Shown: positions 1 through 8,470 of the stretch, piece by piece | How the letters are laid out: each line of letters begins with the position of its first letter | Position numbering within the stretch: the first letter of the stretch is position 1 | Source of the DNA: CAVRUD01 sp963849635 | Lineage (GTDB): Bacteria; Chloroflexota; Chloroflexia; Thermomicrobiales; UBA6265 | Direction of reading: 5' to 3' | Assembly: GCA_963849635.1 (NCBI GenBank) | Contig: CAWKIA010000003.1 | Span: 124,001 to 188,000 of the forward strand | DNA: 64,000 nt | Program-made: the position numbers and the translations under genes | Notes under the pieces: generated by a model | Databases searched by the model: none | What the model was told of the DNA's origin: nothing | The model's input: the letters and a program-made list of their open reading frames with translations, nothing else

Positions 1-826
1 TTAGGTCCATTGACCCACCAGTGACGGAAAATGATGTCACCGCCAAGTCTCGTAGGTCAGCGTCGACCTCGGCCGCTCCGCCGCGCACCTCGATCGACCA
101 TGGGACCGATGCGTTCAGGCTGATCTCTCCGGGCTGGGGCCGGCTGAAGAGCTTGAAGCGCTTGGGATAGCGGACAGAGACGACGCCGACTCTGAACGGT
201 GAAGGTCGGTGCGGGTGATTCGAAACGAGCCTGATAAAGGTCGTCAATGTCCGGGTTCGGCGCGGATCGCGACGCGGTAGGCGCCGTTTGTGAAGACCAG
301 GCGACCGCTCGTGGTCGATCCCAACGGAGCGAGCCAGTCCATCGCCACTGACCCCCTCCGAAGCGCCCCTGATCCTGGCCGTCTCCTCCCGGGTCAATGC
401 GTCAGTCTTCCGCGCGAAGTCGAGCAGGATGGCGAGCGCCTGATCGTCGTAACTGTTGATCAGGTGATCCCAGGCTGCCTCGGACTCCGACGCGAAGATT
501 CCCACGCCCGCGCGCTCCAGTGCCTCCGAATCGGGCTCAATTACGACTCGCCGGGCGTCGCGCGGGTCTTTCGTTCGCCGCACATACCCCTTCTGCTCCA
601 GCCGATTGACTAGGCCAGTGATCGCGCCCGTTGTCAGGCGCATCTCCTCCGCCAACTGCCCGGCGGTGATCGGGCCGGTGAGTGTCAGGACATTGATGCA
701 CTGCAGGTCGGTCAGGTTCATCCCGCTGCGCTCGGCGATCGCCTGGACATAGAAGATCCCCTCGGCGGAACTCCGGCGCCATTCCTCCCTGAGCGCTTGG
801 AGCAGCTCCTCGCGTGTGTTCGCCAT
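1..826 (-). CDS. MarR-family transcriptional regulator with C-terminal beta-type domain (partial, frameshifted)
   Basis: The reading frame from ATG at 826 gives about 150 residues of a MarR/winged-helix protein (LTDLQCINVLTLTGPITAGQ, then LTTGAITGLVNRLEQKGYV, the recognition helix, then RRTKDPRDARRVV, the wing). After about position 375 the sensible protein moves through other frames: MDWLAPLGSTTSGRLVFTNG, then DIDDLYQARFESPAPTFTV, then VSVRYPKRFKLFSRPQPGEI, and finally a beta-rich tail running past base 1. That tail resembles DUF4097-like beta-helical domains. The gene is divergent from the exporter at 954, and two palindromes lie between them, so it probably represses that exporter. The switches of frame look like indel errors; the left edge truncates it. 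The regulator call is firm, the C-terminal domain call is tentative. Confidence 0.75.
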   Translation of the reverse strand, partial: MANTREELLQALREEWRRSSAEGIFYVQAIAERSGMNLTDLQCINVLTLTGPITAGQLAEEMRLTTGAITGLVNRLEQKGYVRRTKDPRDARRVVIEPDSEALERAGVGIFASESEAAWDHLINSYDDQALAILLDFARKTDALTREETARIRGASEGVSGDGLARSVGIDHERSPGLHKRRLPRRDPRRTRTLTTFIRLVSNHPHRPSPFRVGVVSVRYPKRFKLFSRPQPGEISLNASVPWSIEVRGGAAEVDADLRDLAVTSFSVTGGSMDL

Positions 827-866
827 AGAGGTTGACAGCCCCTTCAGTCAGGAGTAGCATCGATAC

Positions 867-883
867 ATCTTAGTAACTAAGAT
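867..883. promoter_or_regulatory. Palindromic operator 1 (probable MarR site)
   Basis: A perfect 17-nt palindrome, ATCTTAGTAACTAAGAT, lies between the MarR-type gene and the DrrAB-like exporter. MarR dimers bind such 16-18 bp inverted repeats. It is AT-rich against a very GC-rich background. Its core matches the second site at 900-912. Confidence 0.65.
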
Positions 884-899
884 ATCAATGTTTGATCAT

Positions 900-912
900 C
901 TTAGCAGCTAAG
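900..912. promoter_or_regulatory. Palindromic operator 2 (probable MarR site)
   Basis: The core CTTAGCAGCTAAG is palindromic and differs from the first operator core (CTTAGTAACTAAG) only in the centre. The two centres are 31 bp apart, about three helical turns, so two dimers would sit on the same face. It lies about 40 bp before the exporter start. Confidence 0.6.
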
Positions 913-953
913 TGAGCGCAGTGTAACATGGCGACCTGAGCAGGAGAAGCAGC

Positions 954-1976
954 GTGGATCAGATTGCAAAGACCGGTCGCGGACAACGCCCGCCGGGGCC
1001 GCACACCGCCCCGGCGGTGGACGCAAACGGACTGGTTCGCCGGTTCGGCGACAAGGTCGCGGTGGATGGGGTGAGTCTCAGAATAGATACCGGCGAGATC
1101 TTCGGTGTCCTCGGCCCGAACGGCGCCGGCAAGACGACGTTGATCCGGATGCTGGCCACCCTCCTCCGCCCGGACGACGGGTCGGCCCGGGTCTTCGGCC
1201 ACGACATCGTCCATGAAGCCGACGCCGTACGGGCCATGGTGAGCCTGACCGGCCAGTTCGCCGCAGTGGATGAGGATCTAACTGGGCAGGAGAACCTTGT
1301 CCTCATTGCCCGCCTCCTCGGGTTCTCGCGCCGGGATGCGAAACGACGCGCCGGCGAGTTGCTCGCCGCCTTCGGCATTGCCGACGCGGCTGAACAGCAA
1401 GCAAAGACCTACTCGGGCGGAATGCGAAGGCGGCTCGACATCGCTGCCTCGATTGTCGTCACACCGGAACTACTCTTCCTGGACGAGCCGACGACCGGGC
1501 TTGACCCGCGCAGCCGCAATCAGGTCTGGGACATTGTCCGCGGCCTCGCCGCCGGGGGGACGACGGTGCTCCTAACCACGCAGTACTTGGACGAGGCGGA
1601 TCAGTTGGCGGACAGGATTGCCGTCATCGATGCCGGCAAGATCATCGCCGAGGGAACCCCGGGTCAATTGAAAAGCTCAGTCGGATCGGGCGCTCTTCGC
1701 GTCAGGCTGCGTCACCCGGAGCAGCGCCCGGAGACGGAGCGGCTCCTGGAACGAATGCTCGGCACGCCGGTTCAGGCAGGCTCCGATCCGGGCTCCATTC
1801 TGGTCCGGGTTTCCGACGCTGACCTCGCCACGAACGCGCTCGCGGAACTGTCCCGCGCGCGAATCGTGGTCGACGACTTTTCGCTTGGACAACCGAGTCT
1901 GGATGAGGTTTTCCTGACGCTGACTGGTCATCCGACGGCCGAAGCGGCCGAGAAGACGGAGGAGGCGGTTGCATGA
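954..1976 (+). CDS. ABC exporter ATP-binding subunit (DrrA-like)
   Basis: This 340-residue protein is the ATPase of a two-component drug/antibiotic-type exporter. It has Walker A GPNGAGKTT near residues 54-62, signature YSGGMRRRLD, Walker B LLFLDEPTTGLD, and the C-terminal DUF4162-type extension ending in PSLDEVFLTLTG that is typical of DrrA/daunorubicin-resistance ATPases. Its stop overlaps the start of the permease gene by ATGA at 1973, which implies translational coupling. The upstream MarR-type gene and two palindromes suggest ligand-induced expression. The substrate cannot be read from sequence. Confidence 0.92.
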   Translation: MDQIAKTGRGQRPPGPHTAPAVDANGLVRRFGDKVAVDGVSLRIDTGEIFGVLGPNGAGKTTLIRMLATLLRPDDGSARVFGHDIVHEADAVRAMVSLTGQFAAVDEDLTGQENLVLIARLLGFSRRDAKRRAGELLAAFGIADAAEQQAKTYSGGMRRRLDIAASIVVTPELLFLDEPTTGLDPRSRNQVWDIVRGLAAGGTTVLLTTQYLDEADQLADRIAVIDAGKIIAEGTPGQLKSSVGSGALRVRLRHPEQRPETERLLERMLGTPVQAGSDPGSILVRVSDADLATNALAELSRARIVVDDFSLGQPSLDEVFLTLTGHPTAEAAEKTEEAVA

Positions 1977-2814
1977 CTGCTCAAACCATGACTTCCCAGG
2001 CCATCGTCGAACGATGCTGTTCGTCCGGCTCTTCACGAGGGAGCACGTCCCGCGCCTCCGAGTGCGCTGTCCGCCTCGCTGACGTTCGGGTGGCGGGCGA
2101 TGTTGAAGCTCAAACACGTCCCTGAGCAGCTCTTCGACGCGGTCGGCACGCCTGATCATCTTCACCTTGATGTTCACCTACCTCTTCGGCAACGCGCTGT
2201 CGGGCTCGACCACGGACTATCTCCAGTTCTTGCTGCCGGGAATGCTGGTCTACACGGTCTTGTCGATGACGGTCTACACCGGCGTCAACCTCAACACGGA
2301 CATCTCGCGGGGGGTATCTGATCGGTTTCGGTCGCTCCCAGTCTGGCGGCCGGCCGTCATCGTCGGGGCGCTGCTAGGCGATGTCGCGCGCTACCTGCTG
2401 GCCTCGACGATCCTGCTAGCGCTTGGGCTGATCCTGGGATTCCGCCCTGATGGCGGAGTGGGCGGTGTCCTGCTCGCGGTTGGGCTGGTGCTCGTCTTCG
2501 CGTTCAGCGTCTCGTGGATCTGGACGTCAGTCGGCCTCGTCCTGCGCACCCCGATAGCCGTTCAATGGACCGCCATGATGCTGATGTACACGCTGGTGTT
2601 CGTCAGCAACGTCTTCGTGGAGCCGGAGACGATGCCGTCTGGGCTTGAGACGGTCGTCAAGATCAACCCGATCACCCATCTGGTCACAGCGGTACGCGGG
2701 CTGATGGACGGAACGGTGCCGGGGAAGGAGATCGGCTGGTTGCTCATGGCGTGCGCGGCACTGGTCGCGATCTTCGCTCCGCTCACCATGCGGCTTTATC
2801 GGAACAAGGAGTAA
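1973..2814 (+). CDS. ABC-2 type exporter permease (DrrB-like), frameshifted
   Basis: The membrane partner of the preceding ATPase. ATG at 1973 overlaps the ATPase stop. The frame from that ATG soon fails, but APPSALSASLTFGWRAMLKL continues in a second frame from about 2040, and LIIFTLMFTYLFGNALSG in a third from about 2150 to the stop at 2812. The last segment carries about five hydrophobic segments and the ABC-2 signature region (FVSNVFVEPETMPSGLETVV, then NPITHLVTAVRGLMDG). Length (about 280 residues when joined) fits DrrB. Two one-base shifts within 200 bp look like sequence errors, although a decayed 5' end cannot be excluded. Confidence 0.8.
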
Positions 2815-2880
2815 CGAGGCCGCTAGCAGCGGACTTGAGCAAGCGTAGAGTCGTCTGAGGCATGCCGGTCGGGCATTCGA

Positions 2881-3696
2881 CTAACCTGAACCTGGCAAGC
2901 CCCAGACGACCCGTGCAACGATCGAATGGGAGACGATCCCGCCGGGGAGATGAGGCGCAATGGCGCGAATCATCTCCTCGTCAAAGGCAGTGGCGGCCGT
3001 GCCCATGCGGTCGCGGGACAGGCCGTTGCGAGCGTGGAACGACTCCACATAGCCCTCAAGCGGTTGATCCCAGCGGACGGGATCTGACTCCCATTTCCCC
3101 AGCGTCTGGAACAGCGACCGGGATTCGAGTTCCTCGACGATGTCGTACGGACGATAGTCCCGGTTTGTCGAATAGTGGGTGATGATCGCGCCGATCTCGT
3201 CGTGCCATGGGAACGGTTGCGGTGTATCGCCCGCAAGCGCAAGGACAGCGCCCGGTGCAAGGGCCTCCCGGAACCTGGGAAGCACCGAGTACCAATCCAT
3301 CCAGTGGATGCTCGCACCGGCGGTGATCAAGCTGTACGGCGGATCAAGTGGGGCGGTCTCAGCGGAACCATAGATCCAGCGGAGATGGGGGTGTTGCCCG
3401 TTTGGGAGCCCCTGTCCGCGTTCAATCATTCCGAGGGATGGATCGAGCGCGTCGACACGATCGATCGTCGAGGATCGGACGACGAGGTTGCGGGCAATCT
3501 CCCCGGTGCCAGTTCCCACGTCGAGGACCGCTCCCGGTCCGTCCACGATCAGGCCGGTAAGAAGCTCGTAGAGCATGTCGGGGTATGGTGGCCTGAGGTG
3601 ATACGCCGCCACGACGCTCGGATCCGAAAACTGGGCTCCGTACTCCGGCCCCAGATGCGCCGGCTTCGGCACCCGACTGTGACGCTGGTCGCTCAT
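2881..3696 (-). CDS. Class I SAM-dependent methyltransferase
   Basis: A 271-residue Rossmann-fold methyltransferase. Motif I is LDVGTGTGEIARNL near residue 58, followed by an acidic strand (VDALDPS) and a motif similar to post-I of the UbiE/YcgJ type. GASIHWMDWYSVLPRFREAL matches the family of trans-aconitate/ubiquinone-type methyltransferases with an ...HW.D motif. The substrate is unknown. It is transcribed divergently from the VOC gene at 3783, with an 86-bp gap. There is no obvious operon partner. Confidence 0.85.
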   Translation of the reverse strand: MSDQRHSRVPKPAHLGPEYGAQFSDPSVVAAYHLRPPYPDMLYELLTGLIVDGPGAVLDVGTGTGEIARNLVVRSSTIDRVDALDPSLGMIERGQGLPNGQHPHLRWIYGSAETAPLDPPYSLITAGASIHWMDWYSVLPRFREALAPGAVLALAGDTPQPFPWHDEIGAIITHYSTNRDYRPYDIVEELESRSLFQTLGKWESDPVRWDQPLEGYVESFHARNGLSRDRMGTAATAFDEEMIRAIAPHLPGGIVSHSIVARVVWGLPGSG

Positions 3697-3782
3697 GATG
3701 CGGCTCCATCCAACACCGAACGCGGTTGGCCGTCTCTCATTGTGCCAAGCTTCGCGGTCGCGTGGATGGGATGGAGGATGAG

Positions 3783-4127
3783 ATGAAGCTCAATCACGTC
3801 AATCTCACCGTGTACGATGTGCCGGCGGCGGCCAACTTTCTCGAAACGTATTTCGACCTGAAGAGCATGGGCGGCAACGCCGGGATGATGTTTCTCACCG
3901 ACGACGACGGGTTCGTGCTCACGCTGATGAAGGCCGGCCGCAATGTCACCGTGGACTATCCCGGAATGTTCCACATCGGCTTCTTCGTTGCCGACGAAGC
4001 CACCGTCGACCGGATCAACCTCCGTCTGCGCGAGGACGGGTTCGACGTAGCACCCCCCGAGCGCCACCACGCCTATGGTTTCTATGTGCAGGCGCCGGGC
4101 GGATTTTCGGTCGAACTTGGCGCCTAG
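3783..4127 (+). CDS. VOC (glyoxalase/bleomycin-resistance) family protein
   Basis: A single-domain VOC protein of about 114 residues. It begins MKLNHVNLTVYDVPAAANFL, the usual first beta-alpha unit with the metal-position His, and ends with GFYVQAPGGFSVELGA, where the final Glu is the usual second metal ligand. I chose the ATG at 3783 because the conserved fold starts there; upstream in-frame ATGs at 3726 and 3771 add only non-conserved sequence. Such proteins bind a metal and small ligands or act as lyases/dioxygenases. No specific reaction can be assigned. Confidence 0.85.
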   Translation: MKLNHVNLTVYDVPAAANFLETYFDLKSMGGNAGMMFLTDDDGFVLTLMKAGRNVTVDYPGMFHIGFFVADEATVDRINLRLREDGFDVAPPERHHAYGFYVQAPGGFSVELGA

Positions 4128-4226
4128 TGTGTGGTCCGATGACGCTCAGGGCTACGCCCAAAGGGCAACGTCCCTGGTATCGTTGCCGTCAGTAGGCGGA
4201 CGCGGTCACTGGAACGGAGCGGGACG

Positions 4227-5673
4227 ATGCCGGAGCGATATTAACCTGGCGGTGATCGGGGCCGGAGGAGCGGGGAGCACCGTCGCATTCGACGCCGTCA
4301 ACCGCAACGTCAAGGTGGCGATGATCGAGCGCTGGAAGGTGGGCGGAACCTGCCTCAACGTTGGCTGCGATCCGACTAAGACGCTCGTCCGCTCCGCCGC
4401 TATAGCCCACATGGCGCGTCATGCCTCGAGATACGGTATTGAGATCCCCGACTTCTCTGTGAACTGGACCGTCGTCATGGATCGGGTCACGCGAGTGATC
4501 GACACCATCCGCGGCGGTGACGGCGACTTAAACGTGCGCAACGCCGGCATCGCCCTGTTCAAGAACCACGCAAGATTCCGCGATGGCAACACACTCATGC
4601 TCGAAGACGGCCAGGTCATTTATGCGGACAGAATCGTCGTTGCCACTGGCGCCGCCGAGCGAGTCCCCGATATCGACGGGCTGCAAGAGGCGGGGTACAT
4701 CACCAACATGGAGGCCGTCGCTCTGCCCGAGCTGCCCCGCTCCCTGGCGATCATCGGTGGCGGCGTGATCGCGGTGGAGTTTGCTCAGATCTTCGCCCGG
4801 CTTGGTGTCGAAGTCACCATCCTCGGATCCGGGGATCACCTCCTGCCGAAGGAGGAGCCGCCTCTGGCTGATGCCCTGCAGGCCGTGCTCGAACATGAAG
4901 GCGTTCGCGTCGAGACGGGGGTACGCATCACCCACGTGGATCGGGATGGCGAGAACAAGGTTCTTCGAGCCGAGCGGGGCGATGAGGTGCGAATCTGGAG
5001 CGCCAGTGAGATCCTGCTTGCGGCGGGCCGATCACCGGTGGTGGACGGCCTCGACCTCGAGAACGCGGGGGTCGACTACAACGCCAAAGACGGCATTGCC
5101 GTGAACACGCAGCTCCAAACAACCGCGCCCAACATTTGGGCCGTCGGGGACGTGACCAACATGTATCCGTTCACCCACGTCGCCGACTACCAGGCCCGGA
5201 TCGCCGAGCACAATGCCCTCAGTGGCGAAGCGCCACTTGAGGCCGACTACTCTGCAATCCCCTGGGCGACGTTTACCGATCCGGAACTTTCCCGCGTCGG
5301 TATGACCGAGGCCGAGGCTACGGAGGCGGGGCATGACGCGGTGTCAGCCACGGTCCAGATGAAAGACCTCGCCCGGGCGATCACCAGTGGCGAGACCGCC
5401 GGGATGGTCAAGCTCGTCGCCGACCGCTCGACCGGCAAGATTCTCGGCGGGCACATCCTGGCGGCGAACGGCGGCGAGCTGATCGCTGAGGTCGCCCTGG
5501 CGATGAGAACTGGACTGGTCGTGCAGGAGCTCGCCAAGACCGTCCATGCCTATCCGACGATGTCGGAAGCCGTCTTCTGGACCGCCTACGAACTCTCGAA
5601 GCCACCGATGCCGTCGTTCACGGACGTGCGCGGCATTCAGGCCCCGGCGGGAGAGGTGCTCGAAGACCTGTAG
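4227..5673 (+). CDS. FAD-dependent pyridine nucleotide-disulfide oxidoreductase (Lpd/MerA-like)
   Basis: This flavoenzyme has an N-terminal FAD site (LAVIGAGGAGSTVAF), the redox-active disulfide GGTCLNVGCDPTK, an NAD(P)-binding Rossmann motif (IIGGGVIAVEFAQIFARLG), the second FAD contact IWAVGDVTN, and the dimerization-domain His-Glu region HAYPTMSEA. It belongs with dihydrolipoamide dehydrogenases and mercuric reductases. The best start is ATG 4227 (MPERY then NLAVIGAGG), but this needs one extra base near 4240 to be removed; without that correction the long frame has only implausible upstream starts. No dehydrogenase-complex genes are near, so a stand-alone reductase role is likely. Confidence 0.88.
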
Positions 5674-5680
5674 CGCTGAT

Positions 5681-6532
5681 TCAGGGCTTTGTGAAGACGG
5701 CCATGACGGAAATGATTCGCCCTTCAGCGTAGTTGCGGCCCATGCTGGCAACGCGCTCGCCAAAGTCTGGTCCGAATATGATCTCGCGACTCGGGGGAAC
5801 CGAACCCGTCGCCTGGGCGGCCGCCGCCTGTTCACGCATGGCGCGGAAGACGTCCAGAGAATTCTGCGTCGTGTCGCGCCACAGCGTTTCCACCAGCCCA
5901 ACGTTGTGGAGCAGGGCGCGGACCTCGTCAGGGGAACGTACGAAGCTAATCGAGGCATCGCGGGCCCACGGAAGTGGATAGTGAATCGGGCCGTTGGGGC
6001 CCGACATGATCTCGTGGAAGACAAGGCGGCCGCCAGGACGGAGAACGCGGACAATCTCGGAGTAAAGTCGATCCTTGGCGGAGATGTTCATCGTCGCGTG
6101 CTGCGTCCAGGCGACATCGAAGGAGCCGTCCGGAAATGGCATCGCAGTCGCATCGCCATGGCGAAAGGTGACCAGGTCGGATAACCCGGTCCGCTCTGTT
6201 AGGTTGGAACCAACGTTGATGAATTCCTCGGTTAGGTCGATGACGGTAACCCTGGCGCCGAACTCATTCGCCAGCATCCGGGCCGGTCCGCCCAGGCCGC
6301 CGCCAACGTCTACGACTCGTTCACCGGAGGACATGTTGGCCAGCGTCGCCAACGCGCGCGAAGCTGCGATCCCACCGGTATGAAAATGGTCGAACGGGGC
6401 CAGATCCTCGATGGTGAGTCGATCGGTGTTCTTGCCCGTGGCGGCAATCGCCGCCAAGATCCGGTCCTCGACCCCACCGTTGCTCGCATAGTGGGCGTCG
6501 ACGTCTCGGGCTTCCTGGTTGTCTGGCTCCAT
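5681..6532 (-). CDS. Class I SAM-dependent methyltransferase (sarcosine/dimethylglycine-methyltransferase-like)
   Basis: About 283 residues from the ATG at 6532 (MEPDNQEARDVDAHY); the frame extends upstream to 6580 but without conserved sequence. Motif I is VVDVGGGLGGPARMLA and the acidic strand is VTVIDLTEEF; GDATAMPFPDGSFDVAWTQH and VLRPGGRLVFHEI are motifs II and III. The long N-terminal segment with DHFHTGG resembles glycine/sarcosine/dimethylglycine N-methyltransferase-type proteins. It converges with the oxidoreductase at 5673 with only a 7-bp gap. An N-methylation role in glycine betaine metabolism is possible given the OpuC-like genes at 54-57 kb, but this link is speculative. Confidence 0.85.
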   Translation of the reverse strand: MEPDNQEARDVDAHYASNGGVEDRILAAIAATGKNTDRLTIEDLAPFDHFHTGGIAASRALATLANMSSGERVVDVGGGLGGPARMLANEFGARVTVIDLTEEFINVGSNLTERTGLSDLVTFRHGDATAMPFPDGSFDVAWTQHATMNISAKDRLYSEIVRVLRPGGRLVFHEIMSGPNGPIHYPLPWARDASISFVRSPDEVRALLHNVGLVETLWRDTTQNSLDVFRAMREQAAAAQATGSVPPSREIIFGPDFGERVASMGRNYAEGRIISVMAVFTKP

Positions 6533-6640
6533 TTCGCTGCTCCTTCGGATAGCGCGGCCGGAAGCACGGTGACCATTCAATTTTCGCGGGCATGCTACAC
6601 GCCGCCAAAGGCATGCGCCAAAGTACTAAGGTTGCGATTC

Positions 6641-8470
6641 CTAGCCGTCTGCCACTGCCGCCGGGGCTGCTGGCATCCCTTCCGCTTCGGGAGGGAGCGT
6701 GTCGCGGAACTGGCGGCGGTACAGGGCGGCGTAGAGGCCATCGCGGGCAAGGAGCGTATCGTGGTCTCCCTGTTCGACGACGCGGCCGCCGTCGATCACC
6801 AGGATGACATCGCTTTCACGGATCGTGCTCAGCCGGTGGGCGATGGTGAAGCTTGTGCGGCCCTGGAGAAGGGTCGCCAGGGCCGTCTGGATCGTGGACT
6901 CGGTTCGAGTGTCGATGCGGCTGGTCGCCTCGTCCAGAATCAGGATGCGGGGATCGGCCAGGATCGCCCGGGCGAAGGAGACGAGCTGCCGCTGGCCCTC
7001 GCTGAGCCCGCCGCCGCTCGCGCCAAGTTCGGTGTCGTATCCGTCCGGGAGGCGCTCGATGAACTGGTGCGCGTCCACGGCTCGGGCCGCCGCTTCGATC
7101 TGTTCCTGGCTTGCCCCATCGCGTCCGTAAGCGATGTTCTCGCCGATCGTCCCGGTGAACAGAAAGGGCTCCTGGAGGACGGTGGCGATCTGGCGGCGGA
7201 GGCTGGCGTGGGAGACGGATCTCAGGTCGTGGCCATCGATCGTGATGGCGCCGGATTCGATATCGTAGAAGCGTGGAATCAGGTTGACGATGGTCGTCTT
7301 GCCCGCCCCGGTCGGGCCGACGAGGGCCACGCGCTGTCCCGGTTCGACCCGGAACGAGAGATCGTGAAGGACAGTTCGTCCGGGCACGTAGGCGAAAACC
7401 ACGCGATCGAACTCGACCGTGCCTCGCACTGGCGGTAGCTCCGCCGTCTCTGGGCCATCCTGCGGCTCGCGCGGCTCGTCGAGGATCGCAAAGATGCGCT
7501 CGCCGCCGGCCAGCGCGGCCTGGGCCTGGGTATAGACCGTCGAGGCAAGCTGGATCGGCCGGAAGAACAGCTGGACATAGATCAGGTAGGCGGCGACGAC
7601 GCCGACGGTGAGTTCGCCTTCGTAGACGAGGTAGCCGCCGAACCCGATTACCAGCGCGGTCGCCAGGGTCGAGAGCACGTCCATTGCCGGGGCGAAGGCT
7701 GAGGTGACGGCGGTGGCCTGGACATTGGCGTCGCGGTTGGCAGCGTTGCGCGAGCGGAACTGGGCGATGTTCTCCTCGGTCCGGTTGAACGCCTGCGCCT
7801 CGCGCACTCCGGTGATCTCTTCCTGGAGGCTGGCCGTCACCCCGCCGGTCGTCTCCCGGGCCGTGCGGAACGCGGCCCTGGCCCGGCCCGCGAAGGCGGA
7901 GGTGGTGAGGAGCATCGCCGGGATAATCAGGTAGCAGGCGAGGGCGAGCTTCCACTCGAGCAGGAGCATGGCAATCACGATGCCGATCAGGCTGAACATG
8001 GCGCCGAGCAGCTGGGTGATGCCCTGGCCGATCAGCTGATTGATCGTATCGACATCATTGGAGGCGCGGCTGATCAGGTCGCCGATCGGTCGGCGGTCGA
8101 AGAACCCCAGGGGGAGATGCTGGAACTGATCGAAGAGCCGGGCCCGGAGCGAGGCCAGAATCCGCTGGCCGATGTTGCCGATGACCATGATCTGGCCACG
8201 GGTGGCCAGCATGCCGATGACGTAGGTGGCCAACAGCAGGACCATGATCTCCGCCAGCCCAGTGCGGTCCCCCTTGGCGATCTCCTGGTCGATTGCCCGG
8301 CTGATCAACCACGGTCCACCCGCCTGGGCGAGTGCCCCCAGGATGACAAATGCCAGGGCCGTGATCATCCGCCGCTTGTGTGGCTTGAGCTCAGCCAGCA
8401 ACCGGCGCGCGACCGCGCCGCGATCTTGAGCCGTTTCGCCGGACGAGCGGGCAATGACGTCGATACTCAT
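6641..8470 (-). CDS. ABC exporter half-transporter, subunit with consensus Walker B Glu
   Basis: A 609-residue fused transmembrane/ATPase exporter half. Six membrane segments cover about residues 35-320, followed by the ATPase with Walker A GPTGAGKTT, Walker B ILILDEATSRID and an H-loop TIAHRLS. The signature is LSEGQ rather than LSGGQ. Its start overlaps the stop of the upstream exporter half at 8467-8470 (ATGA), so the pair is made together and very likely forms a heterodimer of the BmrCD/TM287-288/LmrCD type. Together they would expel drugs, lipids or peptides; the substrate is unknown. Confidence 0.92.
   Translation of the reverse strand: MSIDVIARSSGETAQDRGAVARRLLAELKPHKRRMITALAFVILGALAQAGGPWLISRAIDQEIAKGDRTGLAEIMVLLLATYVIGMLATRGQIMVIGNIGQRILASLRARLFDQFQHLPLGFFDRRPIGDLISRASNDVDTINQLIGQGITQLLGAMFSLIGIVIAMLLLEWKLALACYLIIPAMLLTTSAFAGRARAAFRTARETTGGVTASLQEEITGVREAQAFNRTEENIAQFRSRNAANRDANVQATAVTSAFAPAMDVLSTLATALVIGFGGYLVYEGELTVGVVAAYLIYVQLFFRPIQLASTVYTQAQAALAGGERIFAILDEPREPQDGPETAELPPVRGTVEFDRVVFAYVPGRTVLHDLSFRVEPGQRVALVGPTGAGKTTIVNLIPRFYDIESGAITIDGHDLRSVSHASLRRQIATVLQEPFLFTGTIGENIAYGRDGASQEQIEAAARAVDAHQFIERLPDGYDTELGASGGGLSEGQRQLVSFARAILADPRILILDEATSRIDTRTESTIQTALATLLQGRTSFTIAHRLSTIRESDVILVIDGGRVVEQGDHDTLLARDGLYAALYRRQFRDTLPPEAEGMPAAPAAVADG

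Noticed and set aside
6380..7438. A 352-codon plus-strand frame over the methyltransferase start and exporter ATPase
   Set aside because: Antisense to the Walker motifs of the exporter; no domain or ribosome site.
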